Of a stretch of DNA of 64,000 nucleotides, positions 7,141 through 16,208 are shown in pieces; within the stretch, counting starts at the first letter, position 1, and each line of letters opens with the position of its first letter. Source of the DNA: Burkholderiales bacterium (GTDB lineage Bacteria > Pseudomonadota > Gammaproteobacteria > Burkholderiales > Burkholderiaceae_C); contig JAIOOS010000010.1 of assembly GCA_021414305.1 (NCBI GenBank), positions 124,001-188,000 of the forward strand, given 5' to 3'. A model generated the notes under the pieces. The model ran no database searches. It was not told where the DNA came from and saw only the letters and a list, made by a program, of their open reading frames with translations. Position numbers and translations under genes: made by a program.

Positions 7141-8895
7141 TCAGCGCCCGCCCAGACGCACCAGCCGGCCCGGGCGCGCGCCGGTCACCTGGCCGCGCAG
7201 CTGCACCGGCTCGCCCGCAACCCAGGTGCCGACATAGCCCTCGGCCTTCTGCAGGAAGCGCTTGCCGCCGGCCGGCAGGTCGCGCACCAGGCGCGGCGTG
7301 TCCATGCGCAGCCGTGCGGGATCGATCAGGTTGAGGTCGGCGCGCAGCCCCGGCGCGACCCGGCCGCGGTCGGCCAGGCCCAGGTAGGCGGCGTTGCGCC
7401 CGCTCATCATCTCGACCGCGCGCTCGAGCGGCAGGCGACCCTCGGCCCGGCCCTGCACCCAGTGGGTCAGCATGAAGGTGGAAAAGCTGGCGTCGCAGAC
7501 CGTGCCGACGTGCGCCCCCGCGTCGCTCAGGCCGGCCAGCGCCCGCGGATGCCCGAGCATGCTGCGCACCGCCGAGAGCGTGCCGTCGTTGTAGTTGAAG
7601 ATCGGAAAGTAGATGAGGTTCTCGCCGGCGCCTTCGGCCAGGTGGTCGTAGAGCGCTTCGAGCGCAGTGACGCCGCGTTGCTTCGCCCGCACCAGGAAGC
7701 TCTGCATCACGCTCGGCTCGTAGTCGAGACTTTCGCCGAGCGGGAACATGCGGCCGCTGATCAGCTCGATGCGCGCGAGCAGGATGTCGACCAGCGGCGG
7801 GATCGCCGTGCCGTCGCCGGCGACCGGGTCCGACTTCTCGGCCAGCACCCTGGCCTTCCTCGCCGGCTCGCGCATCGCCGCGGCGCGCGCCGCGAGCGGC
7901 AGGGCGGCGATCTCCTTGAACGCCGGAAAGCCCATGAACGGATGAAAGCTCGCCTCGAGGCCGACGATCACGCCGATGCCGCGCGCCGCCGCCTGCAGGT
8001 AGAGCGGCAGCCCGGCGGCGACGGCGATGTCGACCCGCTCGCGGATCGCCTGCCACTGCGCGCCGCCCGGGTCGCGCTGCAACCAGGTCATCGAGAGCGG
8101 CCGGCCCGAGGCGCGAGCGATTGCCTCGACCAGGTCGAACTCGGCATCGAACCGCTCCGGGCCTTTGAGGACGTCGAAGTCGCTCACCATCTGGATCACG
8201 CCGTGGCCGAGGCCCTGGAACGCGCCGGCGATGCCGCACAGCTCGGCTGCGCCGGCTTCGGCGGCGGGCGTCTCCTTGCCTTCGGAGGTGCGGTGGTTGT
8301 CGCTGCGGCCGGTGCTGAAGCCCGCGGCGCCGGCCTGCAGGGCCTCGCGCACCAGCGCGCGCATCGCCGAGATGTCGTCGGCGCCGGCCTGTCCTTGAGT
8401 GAAGGCGCGCTCGCCCATCACCGCCATGCGCACCGGGTCGTGCGGAATCTGCAGCAGGAAGTCGAGGCTGTGCGGCGTGGCGTCGAGCGCGTCCATGAAC
8501 TGCGGGAAGCTCTCCCAGTTCCAGCGGATGCCTTCGGCCAGCGCGGCGCCGGGAATGTCTTCCACGCCCTCCATCAGCTTGATCAGCTCGCCTTCCCGGC
8601 CCTTCGTCACCGGGGCGAAGCCGACGCCGCAGTTGCCCATCACGACCGTCGTCACGCCGTGGTGGATGCTCGGCGAGAAGGTCTCGTCCCAGGTCGCCTG
8701 ACCGTCGTAGTGGGTGTGGATGTCGACGAAGCCCGGCGTGACCCAGGCGCCGTGCGCGTCGACGCGCTCGCGCGCCGCGCTCGTGATGCGGCCGAGCTCG
8801 ACGATGCGGCCGTCCTTGATGCCGACGTCGGCGCTGAACGGCGCGCCGCCCGTTCCGTCGACGACCGTCCCGCCTTCAATGAGCCAGTCGAGCAT
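7141..8895 (-). CDS. N-acyl-D-amino-acid deacylase family amidohydrolase
   Basis: 584-residue metal-dependent amidohydrolase that would release a D-amino acid from its N-acyl form. The metal site opens with GFVDIHTHYDGQATWD (HxH near residues 60-62), then MGNCGVGFAP, and the C-terminal catalytic Asp lies in GLSDAGAHVGT. Those features fit the D-aminoacylase/dihydroorotase-like branch; the exact substrate (neutral, Asp or Glu derivatives) is unknown. The start overlaps the upstream symporter by 20 bp, implying coupled translation. With the Bug receptor and symporter it may form a scavenging pathway for acylated amino acids; this is inference. Confidence 0.87.
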   Translation of the reverse strand: MLDWLIEGGTVVDGTGGAPFSADVGIKDGRIVELGRITSAARERVDAHGAWVTPGFVDIHTHYDGQATWDETFSPSIHHGVTTVVMGNCGVGFAPVTKGREGELIKLMEGVEDIPGAALAEGIRWNWESFPQFMDALDATPHSLDFLLQIPHDPVRMAVMGERAFTQGQAGADDISAMRALVREALQAGAAGFSTGRSDNHRTSEGKETPAAEAGAAELCGIAGAFQGLGHGVIQMVSDFDVLKGPERFDAEFDLVEAIARASGRPLSMTWLQRDPGGAQWQAIRERVDIAVAAGLPLYLQAAARGIGVIVGLEASFHPFMGFPAFKEIAALPLAARAAAMREPARKARVLAEKSDPVAGDGTAIPPLVDILLARIELISGRMFPLGESLDYEPSVMQSFLVRAKQRGVTALEALYDHLAEGAGENLIYFPIFNYNDGTLSAVRSMLGHPRALAGLSDAGAHVGTVCDASFSTFMLTHWVQGRAEGRLPLERAVEMMSGRNAAYLGLADRGRVAPGLRADLNLIDPARLRMDTPRLVRDLPAGGKRFLQKAEGYVGTWVAGEPVQLRGQVTGARPGRLVRLGGR

Positions 8896-9751
8896 CCTTC
8901 CTTCTCCAGAGGAGCGCGAGCGTCAGGCCCGACACGATGTGCCAGATGCCCCACAGGCTCGCGATGATCACCATGCCGAGGTCGGCGTTGAAGGTCACGG
9001 CGATGATGCCGAGCGCCAGCCCCGAGTTCTGCATCCCGCCCTCGATCATGATCGCCCGGCGGTCGCGCTCGGCGACCCGGAAGGCCAGCGCGCAGAGGAA
9101 GCCGAGCAGGAGGCCGCTGCCGTTGTGCAGGATCACGATCACGAGCTGCGGCAGGATCTGGGCGTTGAGCAGCGCACGCTGGCTCACCAGCCCGGCGGCG
9201 ATGAAGGCGAGCAGCGCCAGCAGGCTGAACGCGCCGAGCGGCTTCCTGATCCTTTCGGTGAACGCCGGCCAGCGGTGGCCGAGCGTGAGGCCGAGCGCCA
9301 TCGGCACGGCGAGAAGCGCCAGCAGGCTCCACCAGATGTCGGAGGCGTCGATCGCGAGCGAGTGCATCCAGCCGGCAGTGGCCGGGTTGGTCGCCATCAT
9401 CCAGGCGAAGTTGAACGGCGTGAGAAAGAGCGCGAGCACCGCCGCCACGGCCGAGATGCTGACCGAGAGCGCGGTGTTGCCGTGGCCGAAATGGGTGATC
9501 ACGTTGCTCAGCGACCCGCCCGGGCAGGCGGCGACGAGGATCATCGCCGCCTCGACGTTCGGCGGCAGGTCGAGCGCGAGCGTCGCCAGCCAGGTGCCCA
9601 CCGGCAGCAGCACGAACTGCGGGATCAGGCCGCAGACCACCGCCCGCGGCGTCTGCGCGACGCGGGTGAAATCGGCGACCTTGAGCTCGAGCGCGACCGA
9701 GAACACCATGGTCGCGAGCACCAGGCTCAGCACGAGCTGCTGCGTCGTCAT
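8876..9751 (-). CDS. Bile acid:sodium symporter family (BASS) transporter
   Basis: 291-residue inner-membrane protein with about nine or ten hydrophobic helices. The family's conserved helix motifs are visible: AACPGGSLSNVITHFGHGNTALSVS in the first half and MIEGGMQNSGLALGI in the second, the crossover regions that bind Na+ in BASS proteins. It is encoded between a Bug receptor (61 bp upstream) and the deacylase (20-bp overlap), so it may move the deacylase substrate or product. The transported solute cannot be told from sequence. Confidence 0.88.
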   Translation of the reverse strand: MTTQQLVLSLVLATMVFSVALELKVADFTRVAQTPRAVVCGLIPQFVLLPVGTWLATLALDLPPNVEAAMILVAACPGGSLSNVITHFGHGNTALSVSISAVAAVLALFLTPFNFAWMMATNPATAGWMHSLAIDASDIWWSLLALLAVPMALGLTLGHRWPAFTERIRKPLGAFSLLALLAFIAAGLVSQRALLNAQILPQLVIVILHNGSGLLLGFLCALAFRVAERDRRAIMIEGGMQNSGLALGIIAVTFNADLGMVIIASLWGIWHIVSGLTLALLWRRKDARLAH

Positions 9752-9812
9752 CGGCGCGGGCTCTCAGGCGGCAGCGTTCCGCCGACCGCGGACATCGGTC
9801 TCGGGCCGCGGG

Positions 9813-10784
9813 TTATTCGACCTTGGCGCCGGAAGAGATCACCACCTTCTCCCACTTCGCCGTTTCCGCGGCGATCACCTTGCCGAAGTCCTCGGGCGTG
9901 CCGGCGATCGGCTTGCCGCCGAGCTCGGCCAGGCGCTCGCGCATCTTCGGGTCGGCGAGCGCCCGGTTCACCTCGGCGTTGATCTTGTCGATGAACTCGC
10001 GCGGCGTGCCCTTGGGCATGCCGATGCCGAACCAGGCCGTCGCCTCGTAGCCCGGCACGGTCTCGCCCACCGTGGGCAGTTGCGGCATCGAGGGCTCGCG
10101 CTCCTGCGAGGTGACGGCGAGGGCGCGCAGCTTGCCGTTCTTGATGTGGCCGACCGAGGACGGCAGGTTGTCGAACAGCACGTCCACCTGGCCGCCCATC
10201 AGGTCGATCAGCGCCGGACCGGCGCCCTTGTAGGGCACGTGCAGCATGTCGCAGCCGGTCATCGACTTGAACAGCTCGCCGGACATGTGCACCGAAGTGC
10301 CGCTGCCCGACGACGCCATGTTGATCTTCTTCGGGTTGGCCTTGCAGTAGGCGATGAACTCGGCGACCGTCTTGGCGGGGAACGAGGGCGTCACCTCCAT
10401 CACGTTCGGCGTGCGCACCAGGCCGGCGACCGGGGCGACGTCGCGGATGACGTTGAAGTTGAGGTTCTTGTACAGCGTGGCGTTGATGCCGTGGGCCGGG
10501 TTCACCAGCAGCATGGTGTAGCCGTCGGGCGGCGCGGTGAGCGCGGCCTCGGTGCCGAGGTTGTTACCCGCGCCCGGCTTGTTCTCGACGACGACCGACT
10601 GGCCGAGCTTCTCGGTGAGCCACTGGGCGATGATCCGCGCCAGCACGTCGGTGGTGCCGGCCGGCGGATACGGCACGATCCACTTGATCGGCCGGGTCGG
10701 ATAGGGGTCGGCGGCGAGCGCCGGCTGCGCCATGGCGGCCAGGCCGAGCAGCGAGAGGGCGATCAGGCGGAACAGTCGGGTCAC
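9813..10784 (-). CDS. Bug/TctC family tripartite tricarboxylate receptor
   Basis: 323-residue periplasmic binding protein. Signal peptide MTRLFRLIALSLLGLAAMAQPALA from a GTG start at 10784, then the family opening YPTRPIKWIVPYPPAGTTDVLAR and the usual VVVENKPGAGNNLGTEA and VPYKGAGPALIDLMGGQVD motifs. Bug receptors are greatly expanded in Burkholderiales, often without adjacent TctAB membrane subunits, as here. Neighbouring BASS and deacylase genes suggest a carboxylate such as an acylated amino acid. Confidence 0.93.
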   Translation of the reverse strand: MTRLFRLIALSLLGLAAMAQPALAADPYPTRPIKWIVPYPPAGTTDVLARIIAQWLTEKLGQSVVVENKPGAGNNLGTEAALTAPPDGYTMLLVNPAHGINATLYKNLNFNVIRDVAPVAGLVRTPNVMEVTPSFPAKTVAEFIAYCKANPKKINMASSGSGTSVHMSGELFKSMTGCDMLHVPYKGAGPALIDLMGGQVDVLFDNLPSSVGHIKNGKLRALAVTSQEREPSMPQLPTVGETVPGYEATAWFGIGMPKGTPREFIDKINAEVNRALADPKMRERLAELGGKPIAGTPEDFGKVIAAETAKWEKVVISSGAKVE

Positions 10785-10865
10785 GTTGTCTCCTTCGGCT
10801 GGCTGCGCCGGGCGCGCAGCCGGGTGGCCGATTCTGCCAAGCGACTCGGCCGGGCAAGGGGAGTG

Positions 10866-11801
10866 CTATCCCGCTTCCCGCGCCGGCCAGAGCCAGGCCG
10901 CGCCACGCACGCCCGAGGCGTCGCCATGCCGGTTCGGCACGACCGGCGTGTCGCACCGGTCGGAGAACACGAACTCCTGGAGCAGCGGCGGCAGCGCGGC
11001 GTAGAGCTCGCCGACCTGCGACAGGCCGCCGCCGAGTACGACCACGTCGGGGTCGACGATGTTGATCACGGTCGCGAGCGCACTCGCCAGGCGTCGGCAG
11101 TAGCGGGCCAGCGTGGCCGCGGCCGCCGCATCGCCGCTGCGGGCAAGCGCGACGATCCGCCTGGCGTCGACTGCGGGCGGCATCGGGGCGACGCGGGCGT
11201 GGTCGGCCGCGAGGCCCGGGCCCGAGAGGTAGGTTTCGATGCAGCGCCGCCGGCCGCAATAGCAGCGCGTGTCGGGCAGCGCGCTTTCGGTCCGCGCCGG
11301 CAGCTCGTTGTGGCCCCACTCGCCGGTGATCGCGTTCGGCCCGACCCGAAGCCGCCCGTCGACGACCAGGCCGCCGCCGACTCCCGTGCCGAGGATCACG
11401 CCGAAGACGACGCCGTGCCCCGCCCCGGCCCCGTCGCTCGCCTCGGAGAGGGCGAAGCAGTCGGCGTCGTTGGCGATGCGCACCTCGCGGCCGAGGGCTT
11501 GCGCCAGGTCGGCGCGCAGCGGCCGGCCGTTGAGGTGGGTCGAGTTGGCGTTCTTGATCAGGCCGCTGGCCGGCGAGATCGCGCCCGGCGTGCCGATGCC
11601 GACACGGGCGCGTGTGCCCAGCCGCGCCTCGATCTCCTCGACCAGGCCGCGGATCGCATTCACCGTCAGCGCGTAGTCGTGCGACGGCGAAGCGATGCGA
11701 TGGCGCGCCAGCTCGCGGCCGGCGGTGTCGATAGCGAGCGCCTCGATCTTGCTGCCGCCGAGGTCGACGCCGATGCGCAGGGTGCCGGTCGGAGGCAGCA
11801 T
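10866..11801 (-). CDS. ROK family sugar kinase
   Basis: 311-residue ROK protein without a DNA-binding domain, so an enzyme and not a repressor. ATP-binding start RIGVDLGGSKIEALAID, catalytic Asp in ANDADCFALSE, the zinc motif GEWGHNELP with CYCGRRRCIETYLSGPG (His plus three Cys) and the LGTGVGGG phosphate loop are all present. Likely a fructokinase or N-acetylglucosamine/glucose kinase; phosphoacceptor unknown. It lies 81 bp upstream of the Bug gene on the same strand and diverges from the cupin gene. Confidence 0.92.
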   Translation of the reverse strand: MLPPTGTLRIGVDLGGSKIEALAIDTAGRELARHRIASPSHDYALTVNAIRGLVEEIEARLGTRARVGIGTPGAISPASGLIKNANSTHLNGRPLRADLAQALGREVRIANDADCFALSEASDGAGAGHGVVFGVILGTGVGGGLVVDGRLRVGPNAITGEWGHNELPARTESALPDTRCYCGRRRCIETYLSGPGLAADHARVAPMPPAVDARRIVALARSGDAAAAATLARYCRRLASALATVINIVDPDVVVLGGGLSQVGELYAALPPLLQEFVFSDRCDTPVVPNRHGDASGVRGAAWLWPAREAG

Positions 11802-11939
11802 CCCGCGAGGGTAGCCGAGGGCCGGTCGGGGCTGTCGCTGCCATCGCGCCTCGCGATGGCTGACAGACGTGTTTGCGATGGGCTGGGCGCGGACGACAGG
11901 TCTACGATGCCTGCGTCAACTCTCTGCCAGGAGCGCATC

Positions 11940-12359
11940 ATGCAAGCACAGACGTCCGCCGACGAAGCCGCCGCGATCAAGCAGGCGAAGATGAAGCCGA
12001 CGATCAACGGCTCCACCTACGTGAAGCCGCAGCAGCTCGAATGGCAGAAGACCCAGTTCGACAAGGTCTGGCTGAAGGTGCTCTACGAGAACAAGGACAA
12101 GGGCGAGTCGACCGTGCTCGTGAAGCTCGAGCCCGGAGCGCACCTCCCGTACCACAAGCACCCCGAGCTCGAGCAGGCCTACGTGCTCGAGGGTTCGATG
12201 TACGACCACGACGGCACCTGCAGCGCCGGCGAGTACGTCTGGCGCAAGCCTGGCTCGCTGCACGAGAACCACTCCGACACCGGCGCGATCGTGCTTGCCG
12301 TCTATCGCAAACAGAACATCTTCGTCAACAAGACGACCGGCTACACGACCCAGCCCTGA
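11940..12359 (+). CDS. Small cupin protein
   Basis: 139 aa. One cupin fold is seen: KLEPGAHLPYHKHPELEQAYVLEGSM gives the first metal motif (two His, Glu), and GEYVWRKPGSLHENHSDTG the second with its His. This resembles ChrR-like or anti-sigma-type cupins that bind one metal ion. ATG at 11940 follows an AGGAG site by about 7 bases. It is 61 bp upstream of the ABC receptor gene and probably shares its transcript; a role in handling the imported substrate is only suggested by position. Confidence 0.87.
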   Translation: MQAQTSADEAAAIKQAKMKPTINGSTYVKPQQLEWQKTQFDKVWLKVLYENKDKGESTVLVKLEPGAHLPYHKHPELEQAYVLEGSMYDHDGTCSAGEYVWRKPGSLHENHSDTGAIVLAVYRKQNIFVNKTTGYTTQP

Positions 12360-12420
12360 GCCGGCCTCGACCCGCGCGGCCGCGTCGGCCGCACCCCTCC
12401 CCCTCTTCAAAGGAAGCGCG

Positions 12421-13464
12421 ATGTCCAGGAATCTCGATCGTCGGTCCTTCATGGCCGTCTCGGCTGGCGGCACGCTGCTCGCCGCGCTGCCCGTGGTAGC
12501 GCGGGCGCAGGGCAAGCTCGGCAAGGTGGAGTACGGGGTCGCGAGCATCGATCCGCTGTACTCGGCCGCCTACGTGGCGCTCAAGCGCGACCTGTTCAAG
12601 CAGCAAGGTCTCGAGGTCAACTACCTGAACACGCAGAGCGGGCCGCGCTCGAAGCAGCTGCTCGCCGCCGGGCAGATCGGAATCGCGACCTCGGGCGTCA
12701 ACGACGCGATCGCGCTCAACCTCGCAGGCAAGGACACGACGGTGATCTACGGCTTCGATCAGCGAGTGCCGTTCGCCAACATCATGGTCCGCAAGGCCGA
12801 CTTCGATTCCGGCAAGATCAAATCGGTCAAGGACCTCGCCGGCAAGACGATCGCCGTGACCCAGCCGCAGTCGGCGACCTGGCTGATGGCCACCTACATC
12901 AGCGACCGCGCCGGCATCCTCAAGCAGGTGAACATTCGCGGCTTGGGCGACTTCGCGACGATGATGGGCGCCGTCAAGGCCGGGCAGGTCGACGCCACGA
13001 TCGCGACCATCTCGATGCTCGACTCGGCCAAGCAGCAGGGCTGGGGCCACACCCTGTTCGACGTCACCGACGAAGGGGCCTGGAAGGAGACCTTCGGCGG
13101 CAACGTTCCGGGCGTCGGCTGCTACGTCCTCCAGGAGTCCCTCAAGACGAACGGCGAAGCGCTGCAGGCCTTCGTGACCGCGATGGCGAAGGCGCAGGAC
13201 GTGCTCAACTCCAGCACGCCGGAGCAGATCGTCGACGGCATCTTCGACGCCTATCTCACCGGCTACGAGCGCGAAGCGACGCTACGGGCGGTGCGCGTCT
13301 ACAAGGCTGGCGTCTGGAGCCGCAACAACGACGTTTCGAACGACGCCTACACTCGATTGATCGGGATCATGGGCGACGGTCGACAGTTCAGCAACGCCGA
13401 ACTCGAGGCGGTGCCGTACAAGAAGGTCGTCGACATGAGCTTCCTGAGCAAGGCCAAGCGCTGA
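12421..13464 (+). CDS. NMT1/SsuA-like ABC transporter substrate-binding protein
   Basis: 347-residue periplasmic receptor with a Tat-type leader (DRRSFMAVSAGGTLLAALPVVARA, cleavage near residue 30). The mature protein follows the NMT1/THI5/SsuA pattern: VEYGVASIDPLYSAAYVALKRDLF, then GLEVNYLNTQSG, AAGQIGIATSGVNDAI and VKDLAGKTIAVTQPQSA. Together with the next two genes it forms a complete ABC importer. Family ligands include sulfonates, nitrate, pyrimidines and aromatic acids, and nothing in view selects one. Confidence 0.92.
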   Translation: MSRNLDRRSFMAVSAGGTLLAALPVVARAQGKLGKVEYGVASIDPLYSAAYVALKRDLFKQQGLEVNYLNTQSGPRSKQLLAAGQIGIATSGVNDAIALNLAGKDTTVIYGFDQRVPFANIMVRKADFDSGKIKSVKDLAGKTIAVTQPQSATWLMATYISDRAGILKQVNIRGLGDFATMMGAVKAGQVDATIATISMLDSAKQQGWGHTLFDVTDEGAWKETFGGNVPGVGCYVLQESLKTNGEALQAFVTAMAKAQDVLNSSTPEQIVDGIFDAYLTGYEREATLRAVRVYKAGVWSRNNDVSNDAYTRLIGIMGDGRQFSNAELEAVPYKKVVDMSFLSKAKR

Positions 13465-13498
13465 CCGCGCCGGTCGTCCCTCGCGAAGGAGTTGCGGA

Positions 13499-14290
13499 AT
13501 GATCCGCCTGGACCGGATCGAAAAGACCTACTTCGCCCGGGAGCGCGACGTCCACGCGATCGGCAATATCACCACCACGATCGCCGCTGGCGAGTTCGTC
13601 GCCATCGTCGGTCCGAGCGGCTGCGGCAAGAGCACGCTCCTGCATCTGCTTGCAGGCTTCGACGTGCCGACCGGTGGCGAGGTGCTGGTCGACGGCAGCC
13701 GGGTCGTGCCGGGCACGGTGCCGAAAGGGCTGGGCTACATCTTCCAGAAAGACACGGTCCTGCCGTGGAAGCGGGTGCGCGAGAACATCGCCCTCGGGCT
13801 CAGGTACCGCAATGTCGGCCGCACCGCGATCGACAGGAAAGTCGCCGAGCTGCTCAAGCTTGGCAACCTCGAAGGCTTCGGCGAGGCGTATCCGCACCAG
13901 CTCTCGGGCGGCATGCGGCGCCGCGTCGCGCTGCTGATGACGCTCGCGTGCGACCCGCAGATCCTTCTGCTCGACGAGCCGTTCGGCGCCCTCGACACCC
14001 ACACCCGGACGCTGCTGCATCGCGAGCTGCTCGCCATCTGGCGGCAGATGCGCCAGACGGTCGTGCTCGTCACCCACGACCTCGACGAGGCCGTGACCCT
14101 GTCGGACCGGGTCATCGTGCTGTCGCGGCCGCCGAGCCGGATCCTGCTCGACCACCGCATCGACATCCCGCGGCCGCGCGACGTCTTCTCGGTGCGCGAC
14201 ACGCCGGCCTTCACCGAGAACTTCCGCACGATCTGGCGCGTCCTCGGCGAGGAGTTCCGCGAAGACGCTCGCGCCGGGGCCGAGGCATGA
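13499..14290 (+). CDS. ABC importer ATPase (SsuB/TauB type)
   Basis: 263 aa, cytoplasmic. Walker A GPSGCGKST, Q-loop YIFQKDTVLPW, signature LSGGMRRRVALLM, Walker B ILLLDEPFGALD and H-loop VLVTHDLDEAV are all intact. Preceded by a GAAGGAG site ten bases before the ATG, and overlapping the permease start by 4 bp (ATGA). Confidence 0.96.
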   Translation: MIRLDRIEKTYFARERDVHAIGNITTTIAAGEFVAIVGPSGCGKSTLLHLLAGFDVPTGGEVLVDGSRVVPGTVPKGLGYIFQKDTVLPWKRVRENIALGLRYRNVGRTAIDRKVAELLKLGNLEGFGEAYPHQLSGGMRRRVALLMTLACDPQILLLDEPFGALDTHTRTLLHRELLAIWRQMRQTVVLVTHDLDEAVTLSDRVIVLSRPPSRILLDHRIDIPRPRDVFSVRDTPAFTENFRTIWRVLGEEFREDARAGAEA

Positions 14291-15192
14291 CGGCGCCGAC
14301 GCTGCGGCCGGTCGCGCGCGCCGCGCCTCCTGAAGCGGCCGAGGGAACCTCACGGGAGGAGCGCCTCGCAGCGACGGCGCGGCGCCAGCGCATGACCCGC
14401 CTGCGGCTGCTGGCGTGGCAGGTGGCGCTGGTGGTCCTGTTCCTGGCGGTCTGGGAGATCGGCACGAGGCTGTCGATCCTCAGCAAGAACGCCAACATCT
14501 TCGACCCGTTCTTCGTCAGCCGGCCGTCGCAGATCGTCTCGCGCCTCTATGACTGGACGCTCGGCGCCAAGGCCGGATACCTCTGGCCGCACTTGTGGGC
14601 GACGCTCGGCGCGACCATGGTCGGCCTGGTGGTCGCCGTGGTCACGGGATTTTTCGTTGGTCTGCTGTTCAGCCAGAAGCGCGAACTGGCGATCGTCTTC
14701 AACCCCTTCATCGTCGCCCTGAACTCGCTGCCGCGAATCGCCTTCGTGCCCCTGATCACGATGATCTTCGGCCTGGGGCTGGCCTCGAAGGTCGTGACCG
14801 CCTGGTTTATCGTTTTCTTCCTGGTCTTCTTCAACACCTTCAAGGGCGGGATGGCGATAGAGAAGGAACTGCTCGACTTCTGTCGCACGCTCGGCGCCAG
14901 CGAGCGGCAGTTGACGCTGACCGTTCGCATCCCGAATGCCCTGGCGTGGACCTTCACCGCGCTGCCCAACGCGGTGAGCTTCTCGCTGATCGGCGTCGTC
15001 ATCTCGGAGTTCGTCGGCTCGACGACCGGGATGGGCTACCTGATCATCGTCTCGCTGGCAACGCTCAACGCCGGCGACATGTTCGCGTCGCTCACCGTCT
15101 TGAGCCTGGTGGGTGTGACGCTCGTTTCGCTGTTCCAGATGCTCGAGCGCCGCCTGCTGAAGTGGTCGCCCGAGTTTCGCGAACAGAACTAG
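14287..15192 (+). CDS. ABC importer permease (SsuC/TauC type)
   Basis: 301-residue inner-membrane subunit with six hydrophobic helices from about residue 40. The EAA loop that contacts the ATPase is EKELLDFCRTLGASERQLTL followed by VRIPNALAW. The first 35 residues are a charged, Ala/Glu/Arg-rich cytoplasmic tail. ATG at 14287 overlaps the ATPase stop. The last 101 bp overlap the 3' end of the opposing LysR gene. Confidence 0.94.
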   Translation: MTAPTLRPVARAAPPEAAEGTSREERLAATARRQRMTRLRLLAWQVALVVLFLAVWEIGTRLSILSKNANIFDPFFVSRPSQIVSRLYDWTLGAKAGYLWPHLWATLGATMVGLVVAVVTGFFVGLLFSQKRELAIVFNPFIVALNSLPRIAFVPLITMIFGLGLASKVVTAWFIVFFLVFFNTFKGGMAIEKELLDFCRTLGASERQLTLTVRIPNALAWTFTALPNAVSFSLIGVVISEFVGSTTGMGYLIIVSLATLNAGDMFASLTVLSLVGVTLVSLFQMLERRLLKWSPEFREQN

Positions 15193-16138
15193 GCACCGCC
15201 TCGACCTCCGGCGCGCGGCGCCCGCCTGCCCACTTGCGCCGCCTGAGCAGCGACTGCGCCAGCTCGTCGACGAGTTCGAACACGCACAGTGCCGCGCGCG
15301 ACGGGTCGCGCTTCGGCGACAGCGCCAGGTAGCTCGTCAGTCGCAGGTCGGGCTCCACGATCCGGAGCAGGCGCAGCTTGGCGACCGGCGGATCGTCACC
15401 GAGCGAGATCTTCGGCAGCACGGTGAAGCCGCGGCCGCGGTAGACGAGCAGCTTGAGCTGCGGCACCGAGTCGATCTCGCCGGCGTATTGAAGCGGGCAG
15501 CCGAGCTTGCGTGCGGTCTCGTCCATCAACTGGCGCAACCGCGAGCGGCTGGGCGAGTTGTGCAGGAGGTGGAACCCCGCCAGCTCGCAGAACGCGATCG
15601 TCTCGCGGCCCCGGGTCAGCTCGTTCTCATGGCCCATCAGGTAGAGCGCGTCGCTGACGATCGGCTTGGCTTTGATCTGCGGAGGTCGATCAGCGCCGTA
15701 CAGGATCGCGACGTCGAGCCGACCATCGACGAGCCAACCGAAGACATCGCCGCTCATGCCGTCGACGATGTTCAGCTTGATGTCCGGATACCGCGCGCGG
15801 ACGAGCTCCACGATCGGTACTGTCATCAGCGTCGAAGTCGTGACCGGTAGGCCGAACGTCACCTCGCCGCGCGGCTGGCTGGCGACCGACTGCACCGCGC
15901 TGCGTGCGGCTGCGAGAGCCTCGGTGACCTTGTAGGCGTGCTCGAGGAAGATCTCGCCGGCCTCGGTCAGCGTCACGCCCCGCCGATGACGGGTGCACAG
16001 AGCGACGCCGAGCTCGCCCTCGAGGCTCGCGAGCTGGGCGCTGAGCGCCGGCTGCGCGATGTGGATGTAGGCCGAGGCGGCCGAGATCGCGCCTTTTTCC
16101 GCGATCGCGATGAAGTAGTGGATCTGACGAAGCTCCAT
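15092..16138 (-). CDS. LysR-type transcriptional regulator
   Basis: 348 aa. The N-terminal winged helix is typical (MELRQIHYFIAIAEKGAISAASAYIHIAQPALSA begins it), then the linker helix and an effector domain beginning VTFGLPVTTSTLM. The form resembles the Nac/CynR group. Family proteins are near 300 residues; here about 45 extra Arg/Ser/Ala-rich residues follow LLRRRKWAGG and are encoded antisense to the ABC permease. It faces the ABC operon tail to tail, so it could respond to that substrate, but the operon it controls is not shown. Confidence 0.92.
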   Translation of the reverse strand: MELRQIHYFIAIAEKGAISAASAYIHIAQPALSAQLASLEGELGVALCTRHRRGVTLTEAGEIFLEHAYKVTEALAAARSAVQSVASQPRGEVTFGLPVTTSTLMTVPIVELVRARYPDIKLNIVDGMSGDVFGWLVDGRLDVAILYGADRPPQIKAKPIVSDALYLMGHENELTRGRETIAFCELAGFHLLHNSPSRSRLRQLMDETARKLGCPLQYAGEIDSVPQLKLLVYRGRGFTVLPKISLGDDPPVAKLRLLRIVEPDLRLTSYLALSPKRDPSRAALCVFELVDELAQSLLRRRKWAGGRRAPEVEAVPSSVRETRATTSAGGARASGTAKRASHPPGSRR

Positions 16139-16208
16139 GGGCTCGCCGATTATGCGGAGCGGCATTGGCACCGCCGCCATTCAGAGACTGACGGCGGCGG
16201 CGGGAGCT

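Noticed and set aside
8937..12359. Plus-strand open frame of 1140 codons through the symporter, Bug and ROK genes
   Set aside because: It is antisense to well-supported genes and only its final part coincides with the real cupin gene at 11940-12359.
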